NCBI RefSeq assembly: GCF_004331435.1
Contig: NZ_SJKA01000005.1
Coordinates: forward strand, 124,001 to 188,000
Length of the DNA: 64,000 nt
Source of the DNA: Kribbella sindirgiensis
GTDB taxonomy: Bacteria; Actinomycetota; Actinomycetes; Propionibacteriales; Kribbellaceae
Direction: 5' to 3'
Shown here: one piece after another, positions 24,661-33,618 of the stretch
How the letters are laid out: each line of letters begins with the position of its first letter
How positions within the stretch are numbered: position 1 is the stretch's first letter
The notes under the pieces: model-generated
Databases searched by the model: none
What the model was told of the DNA's origin: nothing
The model's input: only the letters and a program-made list of their open reading frames with translations
Position numbers and translations under genes: made by a program

Positions 24661-25776
24661 TCAGTCGATGAGGTCCCGGAGTACGGCGCCCGACTGGGCC
24701 CAGGTCCAGTCGGCCTCGACCCACTTCCGCCCAGCTGCCCCCAGATCGGCACTGTGCTGAGGGTTCGTCAGCAGTTCGACGATGCGCACCGCGACGGCGG
24801 CCGGGTTGTACGGGTCGACCAGGTACCCGGTCGTCCCGTGGATCACGGTGTCGGCCGCGCCGCCCGAGTCTCCCACCACCACGGGCTTACCTGTCGCCGA
24901 CGCCTCCAGCGTGACGATCCCGAGCGCTTCCGGCTCCAGCCCGAGCCGCCGCGTCCGGCACGGCATCGCGAACACATCGGCCGCGTCGACGTACGGCGGG
25001 ATCTCAGCCCACGGAACCGGGCCCGTGAACACCACTCGGTCCGCGACGCCGACGGCCACCGCCAGGTCCTCGAGGTACTCGCGGTCCGGTCCACCGCCCA
25101 CCAGCAGCAGCCGCGCGTCGGGCACCGACTTCTGGACCCGCGACCACGCGCGGATCAGCGTGTCCTGCCCCTTCCGGCGAATCAGCCGCGACACACAGGC
25201 GACCACCGGAACACCTTCCAGCCCGAGGCCCTTGCGGATCTGCCCTCCCCCGCACCCTGGCGCGAACCGCCGCGTGTCGACCCCCGGCGTCAGTCTCCGC
25301 ATCCGTTGCGCGGCCGCGGGCGACAGCGCCGGAGCGATCCGATCGGCGCACCACGACGACACCGTCGTCACCGTGTCCGCGGCATCACCGATCCGCCGTA
25401 GCGCCCGCCAGGCCCCGGGTACGCCGGCCCACCACGTCTCATGTCCGTGCGTCATCGCGACGATCCGCCGCGCGCCGGCCCGCCGGAGCGCCGGACCCAT
25501 CAGCCCGAGCGGAGCCGCCGCCCCGAACAGGATCCGGTCGGCGCCGTGCTCGCGCATCAGCCCGACGGCCCGCTTCGTGACCCGGGCCGTGGGCAACAAC
25601 ATCGACGTTCGGTCGCGGATCACGGGGAACGGCAGCGTCGCGTCGTACGCCGTGTCGCCCGCCTCGCGAGAGGTGTAGACGACGACGTCGGGCAACTGGT
25701 CGCACAACGAGCGGACGAACGTCTCGATCCCGCCCTGGCGTGGCGGGAAGTCGTTGGTGACGACCAGGACGGTCAT
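24661..25776 (-). CDS. pimB: Alpha-(1->6)-mannosyltransferase PimB' (GT4)
   Basis: A 371-residue GT-B glycosyltransferase. The N-terminal TNDFPPRQGGIE is the hallmark of PimB-like enzymes; LFGAAAPLGL and MTHGHETWW follow. The C-terminal domain has SRLIRRKGQDTLI, VGGGPDREYL and PCRTRRLGLEPEALGIVTLEASATGKPV, cited as EALGIVTLEASA with the GT4 E-x7-E motif. PimB' adds the second mannose from GDP-mannose to phosphatidylinositol monomannoside on the cytoplasmic face. This block structure is close to the mycobacterial Rv2188c protein as I remember it. It overlaps the M48 peptidase gene by 4 bp (ATGA). Confidence 0.88.
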   Translation of the reverse strand: MTVLVVTNDFPPRQGGIETFVRSLCDQLPDVVVYTSREAGDTAYDATLPFPVIRDRTSMLLPTARVTKRAVGLMREHGADRILFGAAAPLGLMGPALRRAGARRIVAMTHGHETWWAGVPGAWRALRRIGDAADTVTTVSSWCADRIAPALSPAAAQRMRRLTPGVDTRRFAPGCGGGQIRKGLGLEGVPVVACVSRLIRRKGQDTLIRAWSRVQKSVPDARLLLVGGGPDREYLEDLAVAVGVADRVVFTGPVPWAEIPPYVDAADVFAMPCRTRRLGLEPEALGIVTLEASATGKPVVVGDSGGAADTVIHGTTGYLVDPYNPAAVAVRIVELLTNPQHSADLGAAGRKWVEADWTWAQSGAVLRDLID

Positions 25777-27017
25777 CGCCGGACCAGCGGTGGGACCGTA
25801 CCGCCGTTCTCGGCCGCCCACGCGCGGCCCATCGCGATCCGCTCCGGCGCGGTCGGGTGGCTGGCGAACATCCAGTACCGCCAGGCGCTCGGGTCGAGTC
25901 CCGAGATGTTCCGGACGGCGAGGTCGTGCTGCATCGCGACGAAGTTCCGCGGGTCGTTCGTCAGCCGGAGCGAGTGGTAGTCGGCGCGCGCCTCGATCTT
26001 GCGGCTCACCAGGTTCTGGATCGGGCTCGCGAGCGTCGTACCGGCCACGATCATCGCGACCAGCACCGCCGCCCGTCGCGGGTCCGCGATCCGTGCCCCG
26101 AGCAACAAGTACAGCAACGTGATGCCGAACGCCGTACCGAGCACGCCGATCAGCGTGCCGTGCAGTACGTCGTCCTCGGCGGCGTGACCGAGCTCGTGCG
26201 CGACCACGAGCCGGACCTGCGCGGGCGGCGTGTCCTTCAGGAGCGTGTCGTAGACGACCAGCCGACGGGTCGAACCGAAGCCGGACACGTACGCGTTCAG
26301 GGCCGTGGTCCGCTTCGACGCGTCCGCGACCAGCACATCCTTCACCGGTACGCCGTCGTCGGCCGCGAGCCTCAGGAAGTCGTTGCGCAGGGCACCGGCC
26401 GGCATCGACGTGAAGTTGTTGAACCGGGGCTCGATCAGCACCGGGTACGCGAACGACGCGCCCAGCACGAGCAGCGCGGAGGCGATTGCCCCAGGCAACC
26501 ACCAGCCCTTCCAGCGTTTCGCGAACCCGATCAGGACGACCGCCAGCACACCGACGCCGAGTGACGTGATCGCCCAGTTCACGCCGCGGTCCCAGACCCA
26601 CAACCGCCAGTTCTCCACCGCCAGCCCGTACTTCAGGCTGACCCGCTGGGCGAGTACGTCGGTCGGGACCGTGAGCAGGTTGGTGATCAGCGCGATCCCG
26701 GCGACCGTGACCGGGACGGCGAGGAACCACCAGCGGATCCGCAGACCGTCGTACAGCCGGCGGCCGAGCGGACTGAAGCCGATCACCACCGGGACCACGA
26801 TCGAGATGATCCAGGACGCCGTCGACCAGCGCAGGATCTCGTGCCGGAACGCGTTCTGGCGGGCGATCTCAGCGGCAGTGAAGTCGAGCGCGGCGTCCGG
26901 CTTCGGCAGATCGATCAGGTGCCACGGGGTCGTGACGGCGATCGTGAACACCAGCGCGAGCGCCAGCAGCCCGCCCGCGGCCCGAGGAACCCACGGGCTG
27001 GCGGCCTTCTTAGGCAC
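25773..27017 (-). CDS. M48-family membrane metallopeptidase (Ste24/CAAX-protease-like)
   Basis: A 414-residue membrane peptidase. Five or more helices are predicted, with the zinc site HELGH near residue 264 and a downstream Glu in KIEARADYHSL that supplies the third ligand. The FGSTRRLVVYDTLL block before the zinc site is standard for Ste24-type M48A enzymes. Bacterial members cleave membrane or exported proteins; no substrate is evident. GTG 27017 overlaps the upstream stop by 8 bp and the downstream PimB start by 4 bp, so the three genes are one operon. Confidence 0.88.
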   Translation of the reverse strand: MPKKAASPWVPRAAGGLLALALVFTIAVTTPWHLIDLPKPDAALDFTAAEIARQNAFRHEILRWSTASWIISIVVPVVIGFSPLGRRLYDGLRIRWWFLAVPVTVAGIALITNLLTVPTDVLAQRVSLKYGLAVENWRLWVWDRGVNWAITSLGVGVLAVVLIGFAKRWKGWWLPGAIASALLVLGASFAYPVLIEPRFNNFTSMPAGALRNDFLRLAADDGVPVKDVLVADASKRTTALNAYVSGFGSTRRLVVYDTLLKDTPPAQVRLVVAHELGHAAEDDVLHGTLIGVLGTAFGITLLYLLLGARIADPRRAAVLVAMIVAGTTLASPIQNLVSRKIEARADYHSLRLTNDPRNFVAMQHDLAVRNISGLDPSAWRYWMFASHPTAPERIAMGRAWAAENGGTVPPLVRR

Positions 27018-28497
27018 CGGCGAGCCTCTCGAGGTATTTCTGCCATTCGGCGACGAACTCGGCCTCGGTCATCCCGAGCACCGACTTGAACGCGTCCGCC
27101 AGCCCGGTCGAGCTCTTCGACGCGTGCACGGCCCGGTAGAACTTCACCAGCTTGTCCTGTCCCTCGCGCTCGGCGATCAGCCGGCAGGCCAGCCACGCCG
27201 ACTCGTACGCCTGCGGCAACTCGGTCGCCGACGCCGCGAACGCCTCCGGTGTCGGCAACGTGGCCGGCACCTTCCCCGCGCGCACCGCCTTGAACAACTC
27301 CTTCGCTGCCGACTCGTCCTGCACGGGTACGGCGGTGAACGCGACGTAGTCCGCGAAACCTTCCGCGAGCCACAGCGGCACGGGTGAGGCGGTCGCGGTC
27401 GACGCGACGTGCGTGGTCTCGTGGGTCAGCACGATCCGCCGGCCCTGCTTGCCGAGATCCTCGAACAGCTTCGGGTTCGCGACGATCCGCACCGGCGCTC
27501 CGACGGCCGGCGTGTCCAGTTCGGCCATCGTGACCGCGGCGATCTGGGTGTACGTGTTCGGCTGCGCGCCGAGGACACCTTCCATCTGGGCCTGTTTCGC
27601 GGGCAGGTAGACGACGACCTTCTGCCGCCAGCCCTTCCCCCACACCTTCGTCACCGACTCGACCGCCTTGTCGGCGACCGACACGTAGCTGCGCGCCTCG
27701 GATTCCGAGTCGAGGCTGATCACCAGGCTGTGCTTGCCCTTGGCCAGGTCGATCGGGCCGAGCGCCCACACCGGCTTGCGCTGCCCCGCCACGAACCGCT
27801 CCGAGAACGAGGCGGCGTACGTCGTCCCGTCGCGGGTCACGAACGTCACCGGGAGGGTCTCGCGCGCGGGCTTCACGTCGTACCCGGAGAGCTGCCAGGA
27901 GACCTCGACCTGCGCCAGCCAGGACTGCGTCCCGCCGAGCTCGGCCTGCCGGTCCGGGGTCAGGGCAGCGCTGTCGTCGCTCACGTACCGTAACTGGAAA
28001 GTGCCGAGCGGGAGCGCGCTGAGGTTGCTGAAGATCGTCCGCGCGCTGGCCCGGAACGCCGTGGCCTTCGGGTCGACGGTGTTCAGGAACTCGGTACGGT
28101 CCTCGTTCTCGACCGCGTCGGTCATCTTCTGCAGGACCGCCTGACCGGCGACCGCGCGCTGGACGCCGGCCTGGGCCTGATCGGGCGTGGTCGGCGACGA
28201 CTGCGACGGCGGGTGCGTCCCGCCGGCGTTCGGGTCGGCCGGGGCGTTGGCGATGTGCTGGAGCCCGGCATACCCGGCCCCGGCGACCAGGCAGACGGCG
28301 ACACCGAGAGCGACCTTCTTCAGGATCGGCGCGAACGGCGGGCGCTGCTGCGGACCGTCGGCGTACGGCTCCGCCAGGTGGTCGATCGACTCCTCAGCGT
28401 CACCGGCCGACGGGACCACCGGCAGCGGAACCGTGTCGCCGTGCTCGTCGATCACCTCGGCCCCTCGCTGCTCACCTGCCCCAGTCAGGCGGGACAC
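27010..28497 (-). CDS. Membrane-anchored gluzincin-like metallopeptidase (MA family)
   Basis: A 495-residue protein with one membrane helix near residues 62-82, a Pro/Ser-rich linker, and an extracytoplasmic domain. The peptidase motif is LTHETTHVAS (HExxH) with a third ligand in WLAEGFADYV about 25 residues later, the gluzincin pattern. The N-terminal part of the exterior domain (QVEVSWQLSGYDVKPA) is beta-rich. Related proteins are called peptidase MA family hydrolases; the substrate is unknown. GTG 28497 is preceded by GGAGGAGG, and TAGTGT lies 13 bp upstream. First gene of the operon that includes the M48 peptidase and pimB. Confidence 0.8.
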   Translation of the reverse strand: MSRLTGAGEQRGAEVIDEHGDTVPLPVVPSAGDAEESIDHLAEPYADGPQQRPPFAPILKKVALGVAVCLVAGAGYAGLQHIANAPADPNAGGTHPPSQSSPTTPDQAQAGVQRAVAGQAVLQKMTDAVENEDRTEFLNTVDPKATAFRASARTIFSNLSALPLGTFQLRYVSDDSAALTPDRQAELGGTQSWLAQVEVSWQLSGYDVKPARETLPVTFVTRDGTTYAASFSERFVAGQRKPVWALGPIDLAKGKHSLVISLDSESEARSYVSVADKAVESVTKVWGKGWRQKVVVYLPAKQAQMEGVLGAQPNTYTQIAAVTMAELDTPAVGAPVRIVANPKLFEDLGKQGRRIVLTHETTHVASTATASPVPLWLAEGFADYVAFTAVPVQDESAAKELFKAVRAGKVPATLPTPEAFAASATELPQAYESAWLACRLIAEREGQDKLVKFYRAVHASKSSTGLADAFKSVLGMTEAEFVAEWQKYLERLAGA

Positions 28498-28551
28498 CCG
28501 GCCTCCTCCGACACTACGGCATCACCACGTAACGGCAGCACCGGGAAACGG

Positions 28552-28581
28552 ATCGGCTCCGGGGAGATCCCCGGAGCCGAT
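28552..28581. terminator. Terminator hairpin after the NlpC/P60 gene
   Basis: ATCGGCTCCGGGG (28552-28564) and its exact complement (28569-28581) enclose a four-base loop. It lies between the NlpC/P60 stop and the metallopeptidase start, both on the minus strand, and lacks a long U tract. Confidence 0.75.
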
Positions 28582-28601
28582 GAGTATGTCAACGTGGCAG
28601 G

Positions 28602-29663
28602 TCAGCCCGGACGGACCGCGGTGTTGTACGGGTTCTCGTCCAGCGGGCTGATCTCGACACTCTTGCCCGGACGGGGCGCGTGCACGATCCGGCCGTTGCC
28701 GAGGTAGATGCCGACGTGGCTGATCGGGCTGAAGAAGAACACCAGGTCGCCCGGCATCAGCTCGGACTTGCTGACCCGGCGGCCCTCACTGGCCTGCGCC
28801 TTCGACGAGTGCGAGAGCGAGACGCCGGCCTTGCCCCAGGCGTACATGGTCAGGCCCGAGCAGTCGTACGAGTTCGGGCCCGCGGCGCCCCAGACGTAGG
28901 AGTCACCGAGCTGGGACAGCGCGGCGTTGATCGCAATCTTCGCGCGGCCGCTGGCCGGGACGTTCGGCAGGTCCTTGTCGTCACCGGTCCGGTCGCCGTC
29001 GCGGGTCGGGCGCTGCCTGCGCGCCTCCTCCGCCTCCTTGGCGTTCTCTTCCTCGATCCGCTTCTGCTCGGCCTCGCTGAGCTTGTCGAGCACCTTCTGG
29101 GCGGCGTCGAGCTTGGTGTTGATCTGCTTCTTGAACACGTCCTGCTTCGCCTGCACGGCCTGCAGCGCGCCCAGCTCGGCCTGCTCGCTGGCCTGCAGGT
29201 CGGTGAGCTTGCCCTGCGCGATCTGGAAGCGGCGCAGCGCCGAGTTCTGCTGGCCGGCGAAGGCCTGCGCGGTCGACGCCTGGCTGAGGAACTGGTCCGG
29301 GTTGCTCGACAGCAGCAGCTGCGCCGTCGTGGAGATCCCCGAGGTCTGGTATCCGGCGACCGCGAGCGAACCGATCTGCCGCTTCACCGCATCCACCTGG
29401 GCCTGCTGCTTGGCGATGCCCGCCTGCAGTGCCTTCACCCGGGCGGACGAGGCGGTGATCTGCCCGCGCAGGTCGTTCGCCGACTCACCGGCTTCCTCGG
29501 CCTCGTGCTGGAGCGTGGCGATCTGCTTCTTCGCCTCCTCCAGGGTGGGCTTGGGGTCGGCGTCAGCCGCTCCCTGGATGAAGATCACACCCGCAGCGAC
29601 AGCCGTGCTGGTGATGGCGGCGAGGGCGATTCCCTTGGTGCGGTTGATGCGTCCGATGGACAC
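28602..29663 (-). CDS. NlpC/P60 peptidoglycan endopeptidase, RipA-like
   Basis: A 353-residue exported hydrolase. The signal peptide has core IALAAITSTAVAAGVIF and cleaves near ADADP. Residues 40-220 form long coiled coils (PcsB/RipA-type regulatory region). The catalytic NlpC/P60 domain carries Cys in YDCSGLTMYAW, His in ISHVGIYLG and the third polar residue in VHAPRPG. Such enzymes cut the peptide stem of peptidoglycan between D-Glu and the diamino acid during cell separation. GTG 29663 gives a proper signal peptide; longer in-frame starts would add about 90 untypical residues. In mycobacteria a paralogue (Rv2190c) occupies this same position beside pimB'. Confidence 0.88.
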   Translation of the reverse strand: MSIGRINRTKGIALAAITSTAVAAGVIFIQGAADADPKPTLEEAKKQIATLQHEAEEAGESANDLRGQITASSARVKALQAGIAKQQAQVDAVKRQIGSLAVAGYQTSGISTTAQLLLSSNPDQFLSQASTAQAFAGQQNSALRRFQIAQGKLTDLQASEQAELGALQAVQAKQDVFKKQINTKLDAAQKVLDKLSEAEQKRIEEENAKEAEEARRQRPTRDGDRTGDDKDLPNVPASGRAKIAINAALSQLGDSYVWGAAGPNSYDCSGLTMYAWGKAGVSLSHSSKAQASEGRRVSKSELMPGDLVFFFSPISHVGIYLGNGRIVHAPRPGKSVEISPLDENPYNTAVRPG

Positions 29664-29834
29664 AGCCCGGTCGGTCCCTTCCTCTGCTCGCGCCGTCCCC
29701 GTTGACCTGGCCTGCCGCGGACATCGGTCCACGGGATCCGCCGGATCACTCCCTCGGCTTGCCGCTGCCCGGTCGGCCGGAGCGGCCGACACCCTGAGGC
29801 AACGAGACGTAACAGTAGTGACCGTTTCGTGACC
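29664..29834 (-). promoter_or_regulatory. Promoter with GGTCAC direct repeat and structured 5' leader of the NlpC/P60 gene
   Basis: On the minus strand GGTCAC occurs twice with an 11-bp period (29834-29829 and 29823-29818), just before TACTGT (29817-29812), a fair -10. Spaced GTCAC repeats resemble MtrA-type boxes that control cell-wall hydrolases in actinobacteria. The leader of about 140 nt has an 8-bp perfect stem (GTCGGCCG/CGGCCGAC, 29774-29792) and a second one around GATCC-GGC-GGATC. Some NlpC/P60 genes carry a c-di-AMP riboswitch, but I could not confirm its consensus here. Confidence 0.4.
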
Positions 29835-29877
29835 AGTGCAATTCGCCCCTCGGGTTTGATCCAAAATTAACGAAGGA

Positions 29878-30135
29878 TCATCCCGACCCAACGGCCGTTT
29901 CGTCTTCTCCGGCAGGCGATTCGGCAGCAATGTCCGGCTCGACACTACTGACGGCGTGCACGAGGCGCAGTGGCGGCACCAGACCGGAGTCAGCGAGCGC
30001 GTCCAGGGCGGCCTTCTCGTCGTCGTCGATGCGCAGGCTGCCGGACCGTTCCTCCGAGAACCCCAGCACCACTGTCACGACGCAGTCCTGGCAACCCGGA
30101 CCCTTCATCACACAAGCGTCACAGTCGATCAGCAC
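29878..30135 (-). CDS. Small four-cysteine protein, unknown function
   Basis: An 85-residue protein. The start GTG 30135 is well placed behind GGAGGA. Near the N-terminus it has CDACVMKGPGCQDC, a C-x2-C-x6-C-x2-C pattern that could bind zinc or an iron-sulfur cluster. The rest is acidic and low in structure, ending EDETAVGSG. I recognise the type as a conserved actinobacterial small protein but know no function. A TAGCGT hexamer 50 bp upstream (30190-30185) can drive it separately from the NYN gene. Confidence 0.7.
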   Translation of the reverse strand: MLIDCDACVMKGPGCQDCVVTVVLGFSEERSGSLRIDDDEKAALDALADSGLVPPLRLVHAVSSVEPDIAAESPAGEDETAVGSG

Positions 30136-30184
30136 AACATCCTCCAAGTGGGGAAGCACCCGGACTTGCATCCGGCTGAGAAGG

Positions 30185-30190
30185 ACGCTA
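30185..30190 (-). promoter_or_regulatory. TAGCGT -10 element
   Basis: TAGCGT on the minus strand, 50 bp before the small four-cysteine gene. The same hexamer precedes the start codons at 31718 and 51402 and the amylase-pullulanase leader, and overlaps the -10 of the SDR at 1367. Confidence 0.4.
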
Positions 30191-30226
30191 GAGAACCCCG
30201 CCGACAGTTTTTGCGGTGTTCTGTTG

Positions 30227-31534
30227 TCAGGTGCGTGCGATGCGTGCTGTGAGGCTGCTCGCGGACAGCGAGCGGGCGCCGAGTTTGATGATGCTGTCGG
30301 CAACCTCGCGGTCGGTGGAGACGACCACGACCGGGCGGCCCGGCGGCTCGGCACGAACCAGTTGCCGGATCACCTCGTCCGCGATCACCCCGGCCGGGCT
30401 GAACCGCACCCGCACACCACGCGGCGGATTCAGCTGCACCGGCCCCGAAAGCTCGGCGCCGTCGAACACCACAGTGATCTCGACCCGGCGCTGCGCGACA
30501 AGTGCGCCCAGGGCTGTGACGAGTCGCTGACGCTGCGAGTGCAGCGGCGAGTTCGGCCACGCGGTCTTCGTCACGTTGTAGCCGTCGATGATCAGATGTA
30601 CCTGCGGCAACGCCAACAGCTCGTCGAACAACGCGGGGTCGTCCTCAGGCGCCGTACGTCCGACTGGGGCCGCGTCGGGCTCGGAGCCGGCCACCGTGTC
30701 GGCCGGGCGGAGCTCTCCCCCGGGCGGCAACGCCAGTTCACGGCGCAGGCCGCTCGCCGCCTCGAGCAACGTGTCGAGCAGCAGCCGCGTGCGGGTCGAC
30801 GCCAGCTCCCGCTCCTGTCCCGCCGTACGCCGGGCCGCGTGCTCGACCGCTTCCAGTTCGGTGATCCGGGTGCGGAGCTTGCGCAGCTCCCGCTCGACCT
30901 CGGCACGTGCCGCGTCGACGCGTTCGTCGGCGCTCCCGGCTTCCTTGGTGCGCTGCTCGACCTCGCTCTGCAGACCGGTGATCCGCTGCCTGGCCTCGTT
31001 GAGCTTGCGGCGGAGCGTGACGTTCTCGGCCTTGAGCTCGTTGACCTGTTCACGAAGCCGTTCGCGGACCTGCCGGGTCTCGGTGCGCGCCTGGTCGAGC
31101 TGGTCGGCGAGCCGGTTGACGGCTTCCTCGTCGGCGCGCGGATTCTCCACCGGGACCTGGGCGGCCGCGGCGACATGCTGCTCCCAGTCGTCCGGGCGCA
31201 GCAGGTACGCGAGCGCGGCGACCTCGACCGGATCCGCGGCCGGTACGGCGACACCGTCGGCCACCGCATCGCCGAGCTCCGGGTGCTCCCGCCGTACCTC
31301 GAAGGCGGCGAGCCGGCGGAAGTGGTCGTCGGTGTCCAGGATCGGCCCGAGCACCGAGGCGGACAGCTTCGCCCGTTTCGCCGGCGCGAAGCTGGCGAAC
31401 CGCCGCAGCGGCGCCGGGATGTCGGACGCGGGCAGCTGGCCGAGGGCGTGCGCGGCGAGGGTCAGGACGCGTTGCCGGACCGGTTCAGGCAAAGTCGTAG
31501 CGGCGGAGCTCGCGGCGGTGCCGGCCTCAGTCAC
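30227..31534 (-). CDS. NYN-domain (PIN-like) ribonuclease with coiled coil
   Basis: A 435-residue protein. The N-terminal 140 residues are helical (AHALGQLP, LRRFASFAP). A coiled coil covers about residues 150-270. The C-terminal NYN domain has LIIDGYNVTKTAWPN (metal-binding Asp), ITVVFDGAEL and VVVSTDREVADSI, all acidic residues being kept. NYN proteins are predicted metal-dependent RNases acting on tRNA or mRNA. GTG 31534 is chosen because it keeps the conserved domain and removes an atypical N-terminus; GTG 31597 is an alternative giving 456 residues. It is divergent from the exonuclease gene. Confidence 0.8.
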   Translation of the reverse strand: MTEAGTAASSAATTLPEPVRQRVLTLAAHALGQLPASDIPAPLRRFASFAPAKRAKLSASVLGPILDTDDHFRRLAAFEVRREHPELGDAVADGVAVPAADPVEVAALAYLLRPDDWEQHVAAAAQVPVENPRADEEAVNRLADQLDQARTETRQVRERLREQVNELKAENVTLRRKLNEARQRITGLQSEVEQRTKEAGSADERVDAARAEVERELRKLRTRITELEAVEHAARRTAGQERELASTRTRLLLDTLLEAASGLRRELALPPGGELRPADTVAGSEPDAAPVGRTAPEDDPALFDELLALPQVHLIIDGYNVTKTAWPNSPLHSQRQRLVTALGALVAQRRVEITVVFDGAELSGPVQLNPPRGVRVRFSPAGVIADEVIRQLVRAEPPGRPVVVVSTDREVADSIIKLGARSLSASSLTARIART

Positions 31535-31704
31535 CGGTCCGCAGTCCGGCAGAAACGAGGAGCCGGCAGCAGCTGCTGGGCCAGTGACGCAGACCACAGC
31601 GAGCGGGCATCCGGCCCCGAATCGCGGTGATCGCCTGTGTACGCATACAGAGAGCCTAGTCGACTCGCAGGCGTGTCACCTGCGGAATTGTCGGTGGCGG
31701 CTCT

Positions 31705-31717
31705 TAGCGTCGTGGAC
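31705..31717 (+). promoter_or_regulatory. Leaderless promoter element of the exonuclease gene
   Basis: TAGCGT (31705-31710) is followed by exactly seven bases and the ATG at 31718, and no ribosome site is present. Confidence 0.5.
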
Positions 31718-33523
31718 ATGACCAGCCCAGGGCATGCGCCGGCCCAGGAATCCGTAGAGCATCCGCTGCTGCCGATCCGTGGTGTGCAGCACAGTTTCGA
31801 CGACCTGGGTACGCCGTTGCGGGACATCACCTTCTGCGTGGTCGACCTGGAGACCACGGGCAATCCGCCGGGCGAGGGCGGTATCACCGAGATCGGCGCG
31901 GTCAAGGTGCGCGCGGGCGAGGTGATCGGCGAGTTCCAGACACTGGTGAACCCGTCGGAGTCGATCCCGCCGTTCATCGCCGTACTGACCGGCATCACGA
32001 ACGGGATGGTTGCCACGTCCCCCCGGATCGAGTCGGTGCTGCCCGCGTTCCTGGAGTTCGCACAGGGCTGTGTGATGGTCGCGCACAACGCGCCGTTCGA
32101 CATGGGCTTCCTGAAACACGAGAGCCTGGTGCACGGGTACGACTGGCCCGACTTCGCGGTCGTCGACACCGCGCTGCTGGCCCGGCGCGTGATCACCCCG
32201 GACGAGGCGCCGAACTGCAAACTCGGCACGCTGGCCAAGCTGTTCCGGACGACGACCACACCGAACCACCGCGCCCTGTCGGACGCGCGCGCGACCGTCG
32301 ACGTACTGCACGGCCTGTTCGAGCGGGTCGGGTCGTTGGGCGTGCAAACGGTGGAGGACCTGCAGACGTTCTCGTCCCGGGTCGCGCCCGCGGTCCGGGC
32401 CAAGCGCCACCTGGCCGAGTCGTTGCCGCACGCACCAGGTGTGTACCTGTTCACCGACGACCGCGGCGAGGTGCTGTACGTCGGGAAGTCCAAGGACCTG
32501 CGTACCCGGGTGCGCTCGTACTTCACCGCCTCCGAGACCAGGAACCGGATCGGCGAGATGGTCGGCATCGCCACCGCCGTCCGCGGGATCGAGTGCGGGA
32601 CGCCGCTGGAGGCCGAGGTACGGGAGCTGCGGCTGATCGCGGAGCACAAACCGCGGTACAACCGGCGGTCCAAGTTCCCGGAGCGGCAGCACTGGCTGAA
32701 GGTCACCGTCGAACCGTTTCCGCGGTTGTCGCTGGTCAAACAGGTGCGCGACGACGACGCCGGGTACCTCGGGCCGTTCAGCTCGCGGAAGACGGCCGAG
32801 CGGGCGATGGCCGCGCTGCACGAGGCGTTCCCGATCCGGCAGTGCACCGCGCGGATGTCCAAGCACCCGTCGTTGTCGCCGTGCGTACTGGCCGAGATGG
32901 GCCGGTGCGTCGCACCCTGCGACGGGCGGATCTCGATGGATTCGTACGGCGAGTTCGTCGCCGCGCTGCGGTCGGCACTGACCGTGGACCCGACGCCGGT
33001 CGTGGACGCGCTCGACCGGCGCATCGACGTACTGTCCGCCGACGAGCGGTTCGAGGACGCGGCCGTGCACCGGGACCGGTTGAGCGCGTTCGTGCGGAGC
33101 TCGGCGCGGATGCAGCGGATGGCGTCCGTGACCGGGTGCGCCGAGATCTGTGCCGCCAGGCGGACCGACGACGGCGGCTGGGAGCTACACGTGATCCGCC
33201 GCGGGCGGCTCGCGGCGGCCGGGTTCAGCCCGCGCGGGACCGACCCGCGGCCGCAACTGGAGATGCTGCGGGCCTCGGCCGAGACGGTGCTGCCCGGGAT
33301 CGGGCCGGTCGCGGCGGCGTCGCCGGAAGAGATCGAGCTGATCCTGCGCTGGCTCGAGCTCCCCGGCATCCGCCTGGTCGAGATGGACGGCACCTGGACC
33401 TGCCCGGTCGGCGGCGCCGGGCGGCACCTCACACGCCTCGACAACTCGCACACCGACCGCCACCAGCACCCCACCGAACGCCGCCGCAACCTGCGCCCGC
33501 TCGGTCCTGCTCGGGTGAGCTAG
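31718..33523 (+). CDS. DEDD exonuclease fused to a GIY-YIG (UvrC-like) nuclease domain
   Basis: A 601-residue two-domain protein. The first 200 residues are a DnaQ-type 3'-5' exonuclease: VVDLETTG (exo I), HNAPFDMGFL (exo II) and NHRALSDARAT (exo III with His and Asp). Then PHAPGVYLFTDD with LYVGKSKDLRTRVRSYF is the GIY-YIG nuclease as in the N-terminal half of UvrC. The later part aligns with UvrC up to the UVR region, but no C-terminal endonuclease V-like domain follows. It may process branched or damaged DNA. Mycobacterial Rv2191 has the same fusion at the same place. ATG 31718 is probably leaderless. Confidence 0.9.
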   Translation: MTSPGHAPAQESVEHPLLPIRGVQHSFDDLGTPLRDITFCVVDLETTGNPPGEGGITEIGAVKVRAGEVIGEFQTLVNPSESIPPFIAVLTGITNGMVATSPRIESVLPAFLEFAQGCVMVAHNAPFDMGFLKHESLVHGYDWPDFAVVDTALLARRVITPDEAPNCKLGTLAKLFRTTTTPNHRALSDARATVDVLHGLFERVGSLGVQTVEDLQTFSSRVAPAVRAKRHLAESLPHAPGVYLFTDDRGEVLYVGKSKDLRTRVRSYFTASETRNRIGEMVGIATAVRGIECGTPLEAEVRELRLIAEHKPRYNRRSKFPERQHWLKVTVEPFPRLSLVKQVRDDDAGYLGPFSSRKTAERAMAALHEAFPIRQCTARMSKHPSLSPCVLAEMGRCVAPCDGRISMDSYGEFVAALRSALTVDPTPVVDALDRRIDVLSADERFEDAAVHRDRLSAFVRSSARMQRMASVTGCAEICAARRTDDGGWELHVIRRGRLAAAGFSPRGTDPRPQLEMLRASAETVLPGIGPVAAASPEEIELILRWLELPGIRLVEMDGTWTCPVGGAGRHLTRLDNSHTDRHQHPTERRRNLRPLGPARVS

Positions 33524-33618
33524 GCAGGGCCTGGGCGGCGGGCGTTGCGGGGCCTTGGCCGCACTATGCTTCAGCCCGTTGAGGTATGAGCTCTGGACGG
33601 GTGTTAGGAGAGGACGGC

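Noticed and set aside
29664..29811. A c-di-AMP (ydaO) riboswitch before the NlpC/P60 gene
   Set aside because: The context fits and the leader is structured, but I could not align the conserved core with confidence; kept only as a test to run.
31637..31717. A longer N-terminus for the exonuclease gene starting at 31637
   Set aside because: It would overlap the promoter-like TAGCGT box and adds residues without similarity to the exonuclease family; ATG 31718 is the natural start.
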